The notes under the pieces were generated by a model. That model ran no database searches. It was not told the DNA's origin and was given only the letters and a program-made list of their open reading frames with translations. Positions 1 to 8,669 of a stretch of 64,000 bases of DNA are shown one piece after another. Position 1 is the first letter of the stretch. Each line of letters starts with the position of its first letter. The stretch comes from JAJEAO01 sp963667635 (GTDB lineage Bacteria > Acidobacteriota > Vicinamibacteria > Marinacidobacterales > Marinacidobacteraceae). Location: NCBI GenBank assembly GCA_965232015.1, contig OZ246946.1, forward strand, positions 1,550,001 through 1,614,000, read 5' to 3'. Position numbers and translations under genes: made by a program.

Positions 1-2
1 CC

Positions 3-113
3 ACGGCCCGCGCCACCCGATCCGCGCTCATGTCCACCGACGCGGACTTCAAGCACCTGAGCGGTATCTGGCTCGCGTTCCTCTACGTGCCGCAAGGTCC
101 GCCACCCGGGTAA
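3..113 (+). CDS. C-terminal end of an unidentified protein (partial)
   Basis: An open frame enters from the left edge and stops at TAA 111-113, giving 36 residues that include the stretch FKHLSGIWLAFLYV. The composition is protein-like and no competing frame looks better. The fragment is too short to assign a family or a function. The gene body lies outside the window. Confidence 0.35.
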   Translation, partial: TARATRSALMSTDADFKHLSGIWLAFLYVPQGPPPG

Positions 114-423
114 CGCTGCGTCCCGAGTTTCGAGCGGTCCGCCTTCAGCCCGATCCTCCTCGGAGCGTGTCGCTCGAGAAACGGCAACGCTGCCTTCCCG
201 CGAGGCCGTGCACCGCACCGGGACCGGCCACGGCCGACTCTCGCCGGGAGCGGCGCGGCGGTCTCGCCTCGATCGACGTTCCGCAGACCGGATTCGAAGG
301 GCTTCCAACGATGGGGATCATCTCGGCGTCCATCCAGACCGCCCGCGCACGGATCGCTGCCTGGGCTTCGGGCGCGGCCGGCGCGTCGTCCCCGGATCCG
401 ACACCGCCCCTCAGGCCGGGAAC
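114..423. other. Gap without a supported gene
   Basis: Several overlapping open frames cross this stretch on both strands, as expected at this GC content. None has a convincing ribosome-binding site, signal peptide or recognisable domain. No RNA gene or clear repeat was seen. It lies between a rightward partial gene and the 3' end of a leftward gene, so it could hold their terminators, but no strong hairpin was identified. Confidence 0.4.
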
Positions 424-1548
424 TCACCGGTAGCACGAAATGAGGACCGCCCGTCCCGGTGACGGATCACGAGACTCCTGGCGGGCCGTGAAAGTCGTCC
501 CTCCCGGATCCTCGGTGTACGGCGCGCCGCGCCCCAGCGAATGGGCGAGGAGGGCGTGAGAGACCTCGGTCGGCGTGAAATCGGCGCGTCCAATCCAGTC
601 GCTGGCCTGCATGACGTGAGGCGGATCGACATGAAAGAACCCGAGCGCATGACCCAGCTCGTGACTCAGCAGTTCATCGAACACGAGGGGCGAGGCGCGG
701 GCGCAGTCGAGGTTCAGGGTGACAGCGCCGGCGGGGGCGCCGACATACGCCGTCCCGCACGGCGCATCGTCGGTATCCCACTCCTCGTCGTCCGCGCTAA
801 GGCCCCGAATGAGGATCCGGCCGTCGCGCGGACGATCATCCTCTCCCCGCTCGATGGCCCCCCGGAACGGGGCGCCGGTCAGTTGCTCCACCGCCCGCGG
901 GATGCGCCGGGCGATCATCCGGACCTCGGCGGACGTGAACCCGGCGGTATGGATGTAGAAGTCGGGCTGCCGCGGAAGCACCCACGTCACCCGTTCCTCG
1001 ACCTTCGTCCCGTCGCACTCCGACGCCGTGGGACAGTCGAATGCGTCGAACACGAACTGCCGCCAGAAGATCAGGTCGAACGCCGCGACAGATACCAGGG
1101 AGGACTCCGCGGTCGCGTCCTCGTACCCCGCGAGTGACGCCCGGAGAGCAATTCGCCACTCGCCCGGCTCCTCCGCCGTCACGAACAGCAGATACTCCCC
1201 TCCGCGGGATCCTGCCGTCACCCGGATCTCGGCACCGGGCGGCCCGTCGAGCGCCGCCGCGACCGACGCCCCTTCGACCGGCGTGGTTCCGGAAACCAGT
1301 TCGATGACCCACGGGCCTTCCGAAGGGGTCTGGCCCGCCGTCACGGTGATGCTTTCGGGGACACCGCGCCACGCGAGCGGTTGCGGTGGCGGCGTGGGGA
1401 CCGGAGCGACCGTCGGCGACGCCGGCGGTGGGCTCGTCGCGCCGCCGCCACAGCGGACGGCGAGAGCGAGGCCTGCTCCCACCAGCAGAAGAGGCAATCG
1501 GCCACGAGACCGAATCTCGCGCTGTTTCGCCGAACGGCTCGACCTCAT
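424..1548 (-). CDS. Secreted metzincin-like zinc metalloprotease, lipoprotein
   Basis: The 374-residue product begins with a basic stretch and a hydrophobic segment (LLLVGAGLALAV) followed by Cys, which suggests a lipoprotein signal peptide. A Pro/Thr-rich linker and an Ig-like region (about residues 55-150) follow. The catalytic part carries HELGHALGFFH, the HExxHxxGxxH zinc motif of metzincins. A plausible Met-turn (HVM) follows closely, as in matrixin-like enzymes. It probably cleaves proteins outside the cytoplasm. It lies downstream of two FG-GAP/UnbV genes on the same strand with an 87-bp gap. Substrate and regulation are unknown. Confidence 0.78.
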   Translation of the reverse strand: MRSSRSAKQREIRSRGRLPLLLVGAGLALAVRCGGGATSPPPASPTVAPVPTPPPQPLAWRGVPESITVTAGQTPSEGPWVIELVSGTTPVEGASVAAALDGPPGAEIRVTAGSRGGEYLLFVTAEEPGEWRIALRASLAGYEDATAESSLVSVAAFDLIFWRQFVFDAFDCPTASECDGTKVEERVTWVLPRQPDFYIHTAGFTSAEVRMIARRIPRAVEQLTGAPFRGAIERGEDDRPRDGRILIRGLSADDEEWDTDDAPCGTAYVGAPAGAVTLNLDCARASPLVFDELLSHELGHALGFFHVDPPHVMQASDWIGRADFTPTEVSHALLAHSLGRGAPYTEDPGGTTFTARQESRDPSPGRAVLISCYR

Positions 1549-1635
1549 GTCGGATTCCCTCCCGGCCGCGCGTCGCCGATGCCGCCCGATCAGACTTCCG
1601 GCTGGCGAAGGCGGTCGTGCGCCGGTGCGGAAAGG

Positions 1636-3303
1636 CTACCGACACCCCCTCGGTTCCACGAGGAGCAGATGGCGGCCCGGAGCGGGCCCGACTTCCTGCT
1701 CGCAGCCCGAGGTCCAGCGGACGCGAACCCGGAACGGCCCCTCGCGTCCGCCGAGGCCGAACCGCACCCGGGGGTCGTTCGCGGCGAGGTAGCTGCCGGA
1801 AGTGCGCGACTCGCGGGCGAGCGCCGGCGCCCCTTCCCCACCTTCGAGCACCAGCCGGGTCCCCACGCCGTCTCGCGGGCTGCTCCGCCCGACCAGCCGG
1901 AAACCGAGAAACCGGCCCGCGGGCGCCGTGTCGTTGCGCAGCAGCGCCGGGGGCGCGTTCATCACGGTGGCGAGCAGGTCGTCGTCTCCGTCGTCGTCGA
2001 AGTCCGCGAACGCGGCCCCCCGGAACACCCGAGGCGTCCCGAGCGCGGTCGGCGGCGTTTCCGCAAAGGTCCCGTCCCCCCGGTTCCGGAAGACCAGCCC
2101 GCGCTGGGCGTAGTCGCTCTCGGTCACGCCGCCATCCACCTCGGGATAGACGTGGCCGTTCACCACGACGAGATCGAGCCAGCCGTCGAGGTCCAGATCG
2201 CGGAAACCGGCGCCCCAGCCGAGGTACGGGTAGCTCGGCTCGGCGAGGCCGGCGACCCAGGAATCGTCCAGATACCAGCCGTCCCCGGCGCTCCGATAGA
2301 GGGTGTTGTAGTCGTGCGAGAAGTTCGTGACCACGATATCGAGCGCGCCATCCCGGTCGGTGTCCCCGAGGTCCACCCCCATCCCCGCCTGCGCCCGGCC
2401 GTCCTCGTTGTAGGCGACCCCGGCGGCGAGCCCGATCTCGGTGAACGCCATCCTCCCCGGCGCGCCGTCGTTCCGGTAGAACGCGTTCGGCGTCTGGTCG
2501 TTGGCGACGTAGATGTCGAGGTCGCCGTCCCCGTCCATGTCTCCGGTCACGACTCCGAGCCCGAAATAGCGCTCCCGACCGACCGGGGTGTCTTCGACCG
2601 GGGCGAAGCGGCCGTCGGGCAGTCCCCGGTAGAGGAGCGCGGGGGCCGGGGGGAGCCCTTTCGGACCGCACATGACCGCGATCCCGAGGAAGAAGCAGTT
2701 CGGCGCCTCGCCCGGTCCCGGGGTGTCCTCCACCCGAAAGTCCACGTAGTTCACGACGATCAGATCGTTCATCCCGTCGCGGTCGAAATCGCCGAAGGCG
2801 GCGCCGGTCCCCCACTGCGGGTCGTCGAGGCCGAGCGCGGCGCCGCGCTCGGCGAAGGTGCCGTCGCCGCGGTTCTCGAAGAACAGGTTCGGCCCGTAGC
2901 GGGTCACGAGGACATCGAGGTCGCCGTCGTTCCCGTGGTCCACGACCGCCACCCCCTGCGCCCAGCCGTAGGACTCGAGCCCGGCGGGCCCGGTGACCTC
3001 GGTGAAGGCCCCGTTCCCGTCGTTTCGGAACAGCGCCGAGGACAGGCTCAGCGAGTCGTCGTAGCCGAGCCGGGTGCCGTTGGCGAGAAAGAGATCCAGA
3101 TCGCCGTCTTCGTCGTAGTCGAGCCACGCCGCGCCGGTCCCGGTGGTCTCGAGGATGTAGTCCTTGGTCGCGACTCCGCCGTACATGTTGACGAAACGGA
3201 TGCCGGAGGCCTCGGCGATTTCGGTGAAGCGGATCTGCCCGCCGGCGGGGGAGGCGGCGAACGTCCCGGCGACCAGGAGGCCGACGGCGACGTGTCGTCT
3301 CAC
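1636..3303 (-). CDS. Secreted FG-GAP/VCBS repeat protein with ASPIC/UnbV-type C-terminus (copy b)
   Basis: A GTG start at 3303 overlaps the stop of the upstream gene by 4 bp (GTGA) and gives 555 residues beginning with a signal peptide that ends near SPAGGQ. A longer frame back to 3465 exists but lies inside the upstream gene. The body holds about seven Asp-rich calcium-type loops such as DYDEDGDLDLF, DMDGDGDLDIYV and DFDDDGDDDLLA, the signature of beta-propeller FG-GAP/VCBS blades. The last about 100 residues match the ASPIC/UnbV (CRTAC1-like) pattern. The likely role is extracellular binding or adhesion; no enzyme motif is visible. Translational coupling to copy a suggests the two products work together. 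Confidence 0.85.
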   Translation of the reverse strand: MRRHVAVGLLVAGTFAASPAGGQIRFTEIAEASGIRFVNMYGGVATKDYILETTGTGAAWLDYDEDGDLDLFLANGTRLGYDDSLSLSSALFRNDGNGAFTEVTGPAGLESYGWAQGVAVVDHGNDGDLDVLVTRYGPNLFFENRGDGTFAERGAALGLDDPQWGTGAAFGDFDRDGMNDLIVVNYVDFRVEDTPGPGEAPNCFFLGIAVMCGPKGLPPAPALLYRGLPDGRFAPVEDTPVGRERYFGLGVVTGDMDGDGDLDIYVANDQTPNAFYRNDGAPGRMAFTEIGLAAGVAYNEDGRAQAGMGVDLGDTDRDGALDIVVTNFSHDYNTLYRSAGDGWYLDDSWVAGLAEPSYPYLGWGAGFRDLDLDGWLDLVVVNGHVYPEVDGGVTESDYAQRGLVFRNRGDGTFAETPPTALGTPRVFRGAAFADFDDDGDDDLLATVMNAPPALLRNDTAPAGRFLGFRLVGRSSPRDGVGTRLVLEGGEGAPALARESRTSGSYLAANDPRVRFGLGGREGPFRVRVRWTSGCEQEVGPAPGRHLLLVEPRGCR

Positions 3304-5000
3304 CGCGCCCGGCCCGGTTGGAGGGGAATCGAACCGGTGACGCCCGCGCCCTCCCGGACCACGTGGAGCGCCCCGGCCGGGAGCGCCTCGAGGCGGTCTT
3401 CGGTCCCGGCGGGCCACCGGATGACGACGGACTCGGCGCGGACGGCCGGGCCCAGTCCGAACCACATCGGCGCCTCGTGCCGGGCGAGATAGCTGCTCCC
3501 GGCCCGGCGCTCCTCCACCTGCGCGAGGTCCGGCGTCTCGACGATGACCCGCGCCCCGACGCCGTCCCGATTCGACCGGGTCCCGATGAGCAGCAGTCCG
3601 ATCGAGTTCCCGAGGCGGGACCCGCCTTCGTTCGCGAGCAGCTCCGCCGGGCCCCGGTTCGAGGCGATCGCGAGGTCGAGGTCCCCGTCGCGGTCGTAGT
3701 CGAGCGTGGCGAGCCCTCGCCCGACCCGCGGGCGGGCGAGGTCCCCCTCCCGTTCCCGGCTCCGGGCCAGCCTCCCGCGCGCGTTCCCGAACAGTTGTCC
3801 GGGTTGCGCGAAGCTCAGGTTGGACTGGATCTCGGCGATGTTGTCGAGGATGTGCCCGTTCGCCACCACCAGATCCAGCCAGCCGTCGTTGTCGAAGTCG
3901 GCGAAGTCGCAGCCGAAGCCGAGTTCCACCAGGCTCTCCCCGCCGATCCCGGCGGCGGCGGTGGCGTCGAGGAACAGCCCCCCGCCGAGGTTCCGGTAGA
4001 GCGTGTTCGTCTCGAAGTCGAAGTTGGTGACGATCAGGTCGGGCCGCCCGTCGCGGTCCACGTCGCCGAAGTCGGTACCCATCCCGGCCTCCGGAAGCCC
4101 CTCCTCGTTGTAGGCGATTCCGGCGGCGAGCCCGGCCTCGGTGAAGCGGACGCCGGCCGGCCCCGCGGCGACCCGCAACAGGAAGTTGGGGGTCGTGTCG
4201 TTTGCGACATGGACCTCCGGCGAGCCGTCGCCGTCCACATCGCTGACGACGACCCCGAGCCCCTTGCCGCCCTCCGATCCGGGGACCTTCCGGGCCGCGA
4301 AGGTCCGGTCCCCGAGGTTCTCGAAAAAGGAATCGGGGACCCCCGGGTACTCCTGCGGATGACAGTAGGCCAGGATCTCGCGCACCGGGCTGACGCAGTC
4401 GCGATGGCGGTCGAGCGCGTAGTCGAGGTAGTTCGCGGCGTAGATGTCGAGGTCGCCGTCCCCGTCGGCGTCGAGGAGAGCGGCGCTGGTGGTCCAGTGC
4501 GGGTCGGTAGCTCCGGCGGCCCCCGCCGCCTCCCGGAACGTTCCGTCGCCCTGGTTCCAGTAGAGCCGCTCCTCGCCGAAGTGGGTCAGGAGCAGATCGG
4601 GGTCGCCGTCTCCGTCGAGGTCGCCGGCGGTCCCGCCCATCCCGTAGCGGAGCCGGTCGGGGGGGTCGAGGAGGCCGGCGGCCGCGGTCACGTCGGCGAA
4701 GCTCCCGGCGCCCCGGTTGCGGAAGAGGCGGTTGCCGACCGTCGCGCCGCCCGGGTCTCCGGGCAGCGGGTGGCCGTTCACGAAGAAGAGGTCCGGCCAG
4801 CCGTCCTGGTCGTAGTCGAGGACCAGCACGCCTCCGCCCACGATCTCGATCACGTAGCGCCGACCGCTCCCGCCGTCCTCGTGGTGGAACAAGACGCCCG
4901 CTTCTTCGGTGCGGTCGGTGAACCGCAGGTCCTCCCCGCCTGCGCCCCCGGCGGCCGGCGCGAGGGCTGCCGCCGCGGCGAGCGCGCCCGCGGTCACCAT
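3300..5000 (-). CDS. Secreted FG-GAP/VCBS repeat protein with ASPIC/UnbV-type C-terminus (copy a)
   Basis: The 566-residue protein has an N-terminal signal peptide rich in Ala and then FG-GAP/VCBS blades with loops such as DYDQDGWPDLFF, DLDGDGDPDLLL, DADGDGDLDIYA and DYDRDGDLDLAI. The C-terminus (about residues 470-560) resembles the UnbV domain, with the motif SSYLARHEAPMWFGLG. The ATG at 5000 overlaps the end of the upstream TPR gene by 7 bp, and its stop overlaps the GTG start of copy b. The TPR, copy a and copy b genes therefore form a tightly coupled unit. A calcium-stabilised extracellular propeller is the family expectation; the ligand is unknown. Confidence 0.87.
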   Translation of the reverse strand: MVTAGALAAAAALAPAAGGAGGEDLRFTDRTEEAGVLFHHEDGGSGRRYVIEIVGGGVLVLDYDQDGWPDLFFVNGHPLPGDPGGATVGNRLFRNRGAGSFADVTAAAGLLDPPDRLRYGMGGTAGDLDGDGDPDLLLTHFGEERLYWNQGDGTFREAAGAAGATDPHWTTSAALLDADGDGDLDIYAANYLDYALDRHRDCVSPVREILAYCHPQEYPGVPDSFFENLGDRTFAARKVPGSEGGKGLGVVVSDVDGDGSPEVHVANDTTPNFLLRVAAGPAGVRFTEAGLAAGIAYNEEGLPEAGMGTDFGDVDRDGRPDLIVTNFDFETNTLYRNLGGGLFLDATAAAGIGGESLVELGFGCDFADFDNDGWLDLVVANGHILDNIAEIQSNLSFAQPGQLFGNARGRLARSREREGDLARPRVGRGLATLDYDRDGDLDLAIASNRGPAELLANEGGSRLGNSIGLLLIGTRSNRDGVGARVIVETPDLAQVEERRAGSSYLARHEAPMWFGLGPAVRAESVVIRWPAGTEDRLEALPAGALHVVREGAGVTGSIPLQPGRAR

Positions 5001-5938
5001 CCCGGTCCCCGAACGCGCGTCCGCGCCAGCGATCGCGCCCGGACCCCCTCGGACTCCGAGGTCTCGGCGAAGCGTCGCCGGGCCGCGGCGGCCTCTTCGT
5101 GGCGGCCGAGGAGCGTGAGCGCCGCAGCCAGGTTGTAAAGCGCCTGCCGGTGGGCGGGGTCAGCCGCCAGCGCGGCCTCGAAGGCTTGAGTCGCCCCCTC
5201 CGGATCCCCGGCGCGCAGATCGAGGAGTCCCCTGCCGGTGAGCGCGGCCGCCGAGCCCGCGGCGAGAGCCAGCGCCGAGTCGTACGCGGTGCGCGCTTCC
5301 TCCGAACGGCCGAGCCGCGAGAGGGTGCCGCCGAGCGCCACGTGGAACTCGGGCTCGTCGGGGGCGCGCCGGATCGCCTCGCGGAACGACGCCGCCGCCG
5401 GGTCGAGTTCCCCGAGCGCCGCCTCAGCGAGCCCGAGGTAGAAATGCGCCGCCGGATCGCCGGGCGCCGCCGACCGGGCGCGGCGCAGGACCGCCCGCGC
5501 CGACTCGCCGTCGAGCTGCAGGTAGTGGGCGTAGCCGAGCTGGAGCAGGATCGGCGCGGCGTCGGGTCGGCGCTCCGCCGCCTCCCCCAGCACGGCGATC
5601 GCCTCGGCGGCGTCGCCGGTCCGGATCAGCGCCGTCCCCAGCGAGAGCGCGAGCGCCGGGTTGGGCTCGGGCGTCCGCTCCTCGGCGCGGCGGAGGGCGG
5701 ATACCGCTTCCTGCGGGCGACCCGCTTCCAGAAGCGCCACGCCGAGGTAGTACCAGGACCGTCCGTCGGGCGCCGCCGCGATGAGTCGCCGGAACGATTC
5801 CACCGCCGCCGCCGGGTTGCCCGCCTCCAGCCAGCGCTGGCCGGCCCGCAACAGGGCGTCGGGATCCTCCTGCCCCGATGCCCCGCCAGCGACCGCGCCG
5901 GCGAGAAGCGCGGCGAGCAGCCCCGCCCGGAAGCTCAT
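4994..5938 (-). CDS. Secreted TPR-repeat protein
   Basis: The 314-residue product starts with a clear signal peptide (hydrophobic LLAALLAGAVAGG, cleavage near ASGQ). About seven tetratricopeptide repeats follow, visible as recurring patterns such as WYYLGVALLEAGRPQEAV and ALYNLAAALTLLGRHEEA. TPR solenoids mediate protein-protein contacts, so a periplasmic scaffold role is likely. The stop overlaps the start of the FG-GAP/UnbV gene downstream. The start is 25 bp after the DUF1028 gene, so the genes are probably cotranscribed. Confidence 0.85.
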   Translation of the reverse strand: MSFRAGLLAALLAGAVAGGASGQEDPDALLRAGQRWLEAGNPAAAVESFRRLIAAAPDGRSWYYLGVALLEAGRPQEAVSALRRAEERTPEPNPALALSLGTALIRTGDAAEAIAVLGEAAERRPDAAPILLQLGYAHYLQLDGESARAVLRRARSAAPGDPAAHFYLGLAEAALGELDPAAASFREAIRRAPDEPEFHVALGGTLSRLGRSEEARTAYDSALALAAGSAAALTGRGLLDLRAGDPEGATQAFEAALAADPAHRQALYNLAAALTLLGRHEEAAAARRRFAETSESEGVRARSLARTRVRGPGW

Positions 5939-5963
5939 CCGCCCGACCGGGAGCGGCTGTGGC

Positions 5964-6965
5964 TCACGACCCTCCCGGGAACAGTTCGGCGAGGAACTCC
6001 GCGTCGAGCCCCGGATGGCCGGTCCAGCCGAGCGTGGATTCGAGTTGCCCCCGGAACAGCGCGTTCAGCGAAGCGGCGCGCCGCAGCGATTCGAGGGCGC
6101 GGGCGCGGTCTCCCGCCGAATACGCGAGGAGGCCGAGGTTGAGCCAGACGTCGGAGGCGTCCGGCCACAGCTCGGCGGCGCGCTCCGCCTCGGCGAGCGC
6201 CGCTTCCGAATCGCCGTCGCGCATCCGCGCCCGGCTCCGGGACATGGCGGTCAGCGACAGGTTGATGTTGAGCACGCGACCGAGCTCCTCGATGGGCCGC
6301 GGATGGTCCTCGACCTGGAGGCGCGCCACCACATCGTTGTTGATGTTGCGGCCCAGCCCCTCGCCGACGACGAGCAGCGCGGCGGACTGCCGGCCGCGGC
6401 TGTCGCCCCCCGCCGCCTGGCCGGCGACCATCGCCGCCTGGAGCTTCTCGGCAAGGCTCCCGGAGGCCGCCTCGAAGGCGTCCCCCATCGCCTCCACGAC
6501 TTCAGGGCCGGCCAGGATGTTGCCCTGCGCCGAGTAGTGCTCGCCGACGCGGTGGCCCGCCCACGCGTTCGCAGACTCGCCGGTGTGGACGGCGATCCCG
6601 CCGCCCGCGTCCACCACCGCGAACTGCCGGCCCTCGACGCCCGGGAAGGTGTCGTCGGCGAGCAGCCGATCCTTCACCTCTTCGGCGCTCAGGCCCTGCT
6701 TCAGCAGTTCGAGCCCCTGGAGGCCGTAGCCCGCGTTCACGTTCGCCTGGGTGGCGACGACGCCGACCCCGGCCTCGCCCCACGGCACGACGTGCCCCAC
6801 CGAAAAGTACTTCGACTGCACCGCGACGCCCATCTCCCCGGTCTCCGGGTCATGAGCGACGATCGAGAAGGTCGCCACCGGCTCGTGGAGGCTCTGGGCT
6901 GGCGCGACGCCGGCAAGGGCCGCGAGGAAGACGGCGGCCAAGGCGAGGATTCGTCCAGAATGCAT
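5964..6965 (-). CDS. DUF1028-family secreted protein with C-terminal TPR-like helices
   Basis: The start is ATG 6965, preceded by GGAGGAG nine bases upstream; an in-frame ATG at 6986 precedes that site and is less likely. The 333-residue product has a signal peptide (ending near GVAPAQS). A DUF1028 domain follows, beginning FSIVAHDPETGEMGVAVQS and running to about residue 220. This family has an Ntn-hydrolase-like fold, but its substrate is not established. The last about 90 residues hold two or three TPR-like helical pairs. It leads the DUF1028, TPR, UnbV-a, UnbV-b gene series. Confidence 0.82.
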   Translation of the reverse strand: MHSGRILALAAVFLAALAGVAPAQSLHEPVATFSIVAHDPETGEMGVAVQSKYFSVGHVVPWGEAGVGVVATQANVNAGYGLQGLELLKQGLSAEEVKDRLLADDTFPGVEGRQFAVVDAGGGIAVHTGESANAWAGHRVGEHYSAQGNILAGPEVVEAMGDAFEAASGSLAEKLQAAMVAGQAAGGDSRGRQSAALLVVGEGLGRNINNDVVARLQVEDHPRPIEELGRVLNINLSLTAMSRSRARMRDGDSEAALAEAERAAELWPDASDVWLNLGLLAYSAGDRARALESLRRAASLNALFRGQLESTLGWTGHPGLDAEFLAELFPGGS

Positions 6966-7019
6966 CGGTGGTTTCTCCTCCGCCATGGTACGCCCGGGGG
7001 TCGGACTTGCCGCCGCGTC

Positions 7020-7117
7020 TTGCCGGCGCGCCGGACTCCAGTCCTGCCGGCGCGCCGGACTCCAGTCCGGCAATTCACCGAGGGCATGCGGGCCGTGGTG
7101 CCGCTCTGGAGAGCGGC
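7020..7117. repeat. Dispersed palindrome family 1: two tandem 24-bp units plus one hairpin
   Basis: Two near-identical 24-bp units (7020-7043 and 7044-7067) contain the half palindrome GCCGGACTCCAGTC. A full 18-bp palindrome GCCGCTCTGGAGAGCGGC lies at 7100-7117. The same motifs recur near 17.3, 28.1-28.4, 47.8-47.9, 51.9 and 54.2 kb. They sit between the DUF1028 gene and the small membrane-protein gene. They resemble REP/BIME-type extragenic palindromes. Confidence 0.75.
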
Positions 7118-7145
7118 GCTCCATAGGCGCCGGGCTCCAGGCCCA

Positions 7146-7472
7146 CTATGCCCCCGGCGCTCCACTCTGCGGGCGCGTCGGCTCGCGGGACTTTCGGCGG
7201 CGCTGCCACCACATCGAGCCCAGCGTGGCCGCCATCGCGATGGCCATGTCGCGGGCGGGCCCCCACCCCCACAACTCGACGACGAAGGCCATCACGACAA
7301 CGGCGCCGATGGTCGCTATCGGAAGCGCCCTCCAGGTGCCGATCCCCAGTATCTCCTTCCACCAGGGCTGCGGAAACGATGGGTCCGGCCGCGTGGGAAC
7401 AGCGGGCGCGGAGACGGCAGGCCCCGGCCTCGACCCGTCGCCCGAATCGGCGCCGCGCCGCCGGAAGAACAT
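7146..7472 (-). CDS. Small predicted membrane protein, unknown function
   Basis: The 108-residue frame has a Pro-rich N-terminus and two hydrophobic segments (around ALPIATIGAVVVMAFVV and RDMAIAMAATLGSMW), followed by a basic tail, so it should span the inner membrane twice. Its start is 9 bp after the stop of the TPR gene, which supports an operon. No family was recognised. The C-terminal end runs into the dispersed palindrome repeats, so the original stop may have been replaced. Confidence 0.5.
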   Translation of the reverse strand: MFFRRRGADSGDGSRPGPAVSAPAVPTRPDPSFPQPWWKEILGIGTWRALPIATIGAVVVMAFVVELWGWGPARDMAIAMAATLGSMWWQRRRKSREPTRPQSGAPGA

Positions 7473-7481
7473 GGCGAAACC

Positions 7482-8669
7482 CTACCCGGCGGGCGCTGGC
7501 GCGGGCGCCGGATGCCGAGTGGACGCTGGTTCACCGGCCTCCTCCGCCTTCAGCGCCTCGAAGCGGGCGAGCGCCTCCTCGGCGCCGGCGGCGTCCCCGA
7601 GCCGCCTCCGGGCGAACGAGAGTTGGTACCAGGCGTCGGCGTAGTCGGGCGCGTGGCCGACCGCGGTCTCCAGCATCGTCTCGGCGTCCGCGGCGTCACC
7701 CCGGCGAAGCGCGATCTTGCCGAGATGGAACCACGCCTCCGGGAAGTCCTCTCCCTGATCGAGGGCGCGGCGGAAGGCGGCCTCGGCGGCGCCCAGATCG
7801 AGCCGGCGCAGCGCGGTGAGCCCGAGGAACAGGTGAGCGCGGCGCAGGCCCGGCGCCAGCTCGATGGCCCGGTTCAGGCGGTCCGCCGACGCCGCGTGGT
7901 CCCCCGCCCGCCAGTCGAGATACCCGAGCTGCAGCAGGGTGTCGGGGTCATCGGGAACGAGGGCGAGATGCTGCTCGTACGCGGAACGCGCCTCCGCCAG
8001 CTTCTCCTGCCCGGCGAACGCGGCGCCAAGGTCCGCGAGGATCTCGGGGCTCTCCCGGTAGCCGAGTTCCAGCGCGGCGCGCAGTTCCGCTTCCGCCCCC
8101 ACCCACGCCTCGATCCGCAGCAGCAGCCGTCCGAGGAATCGGCGCACGCCGGGGTCGCGGGGCGCTCGCCGCGCCGCCTCCCGGGCCCGACCGACCGCCT
8201 CCGACACCCGCCCGGCGGCATCGAGCGCCGCCGCCGCGAGATAGACGGGCTCGTAGCGCTCCGGCGCCAGATCCGCCGCCCGGTCGAGGTGGACGAGCGC
8301 CTCGTCGGTCCGATCGAGCTGCGCGAGCGCCTGCCCGAGCGCCAGCCGGGCGTCCACGAATGCGGGGTCCGCCGCGACCGCCCTCTCGAAGTGCGGGAGC
8401 GCATCCGCCGGGCGGCCGCCGAGCAGCCAGACCACGCCCGCTTGCTGTCGCGCCGCCGGATCGTCCTCCCGGCCGTCGAGGAAGCGCCCGATCGCGGCCG
8501 CCGCGGCGTCGGGCTCCCCGGCAGCGAGGCGGCTGGCGGCTTCCCGGAGCGCCGGATCGGGCGCCGCCTGCTGTCCGGCCCCGAGCGGCGGCGCCGCGAG
8601 ACACCAGCACGCGACGGCCACTGCAAGGGAGATCGGCGAGAATCGGAGGCGCTCCCGGTGCCGCTTCAC
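7482..8669 (-). CDS. Exported TPR-repeat protein
   Basis: A GTG at 8669 follows a purine-rich GGGGGGAG site and gives 395 residues; alternative ATG starts lie at 8711 and 8729. The N-terminus has basic residues and a hydrophobic segment (AVAVACWCLAAPPLGAG), consistent with export. The rest is a run of about nine TPR units, for example AWFHLGKIALRRGDAADAE. A Pro/Ala tail closes the protein. With the GTG start the 5' end overlaps the divergent TonB_C-DUF1326 gene by 12 bp if that gene starts at 8658, or leaves a 30-bp gap if it starts at 8700. Confidence 0.83.
   Translation of the reverse strand: MKRHRERLRFSPISLAVAVACWCLAAPPLGAGQQAAPDPALREAASRLAAGEPDAAAAAIGRFLDGREDDPAARQQAGVVWLLGGRPADALPHFERAVAADPAFVDARLALGQALAQLDRTDEALVHLDRAADLAPERYEPVYLAAAALDAAGRVSEAVGRAREAARRAPRDPGVRRFLGRLLLRIEAWVGAEAELRAALELGYRESPEILADLGAAFAGQEKLAEARSAYEQHLALVPDDPDTLLQLGYLDWRAGDHAASADRLNRAIELAPGLRRAHLFLGLTALRRLDLGAAEAAFRRALDQGEDFPEAWFHLGKIALRRGDAADAETMLETAVGHAPDYADAWYQLSFARRRLGDAAGAEEALARFEALKAEEAGEPASTRHPAPAPAPAG

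Noticed and set aside
167..433. 88-residue open frame near the left edge
   Set aside because: No ribosome-binding site, no recognisable domain, and composition typical of noncoding high-GC sequence.
5781..8657. Very long plus-strand open frame leading into the TonB_C-DUF1326 gene
   Set aside because: It is antisense to the DUF1028 and TPR genes, and high GC keeps it open. Only the part after the signal peptide is protein-like.
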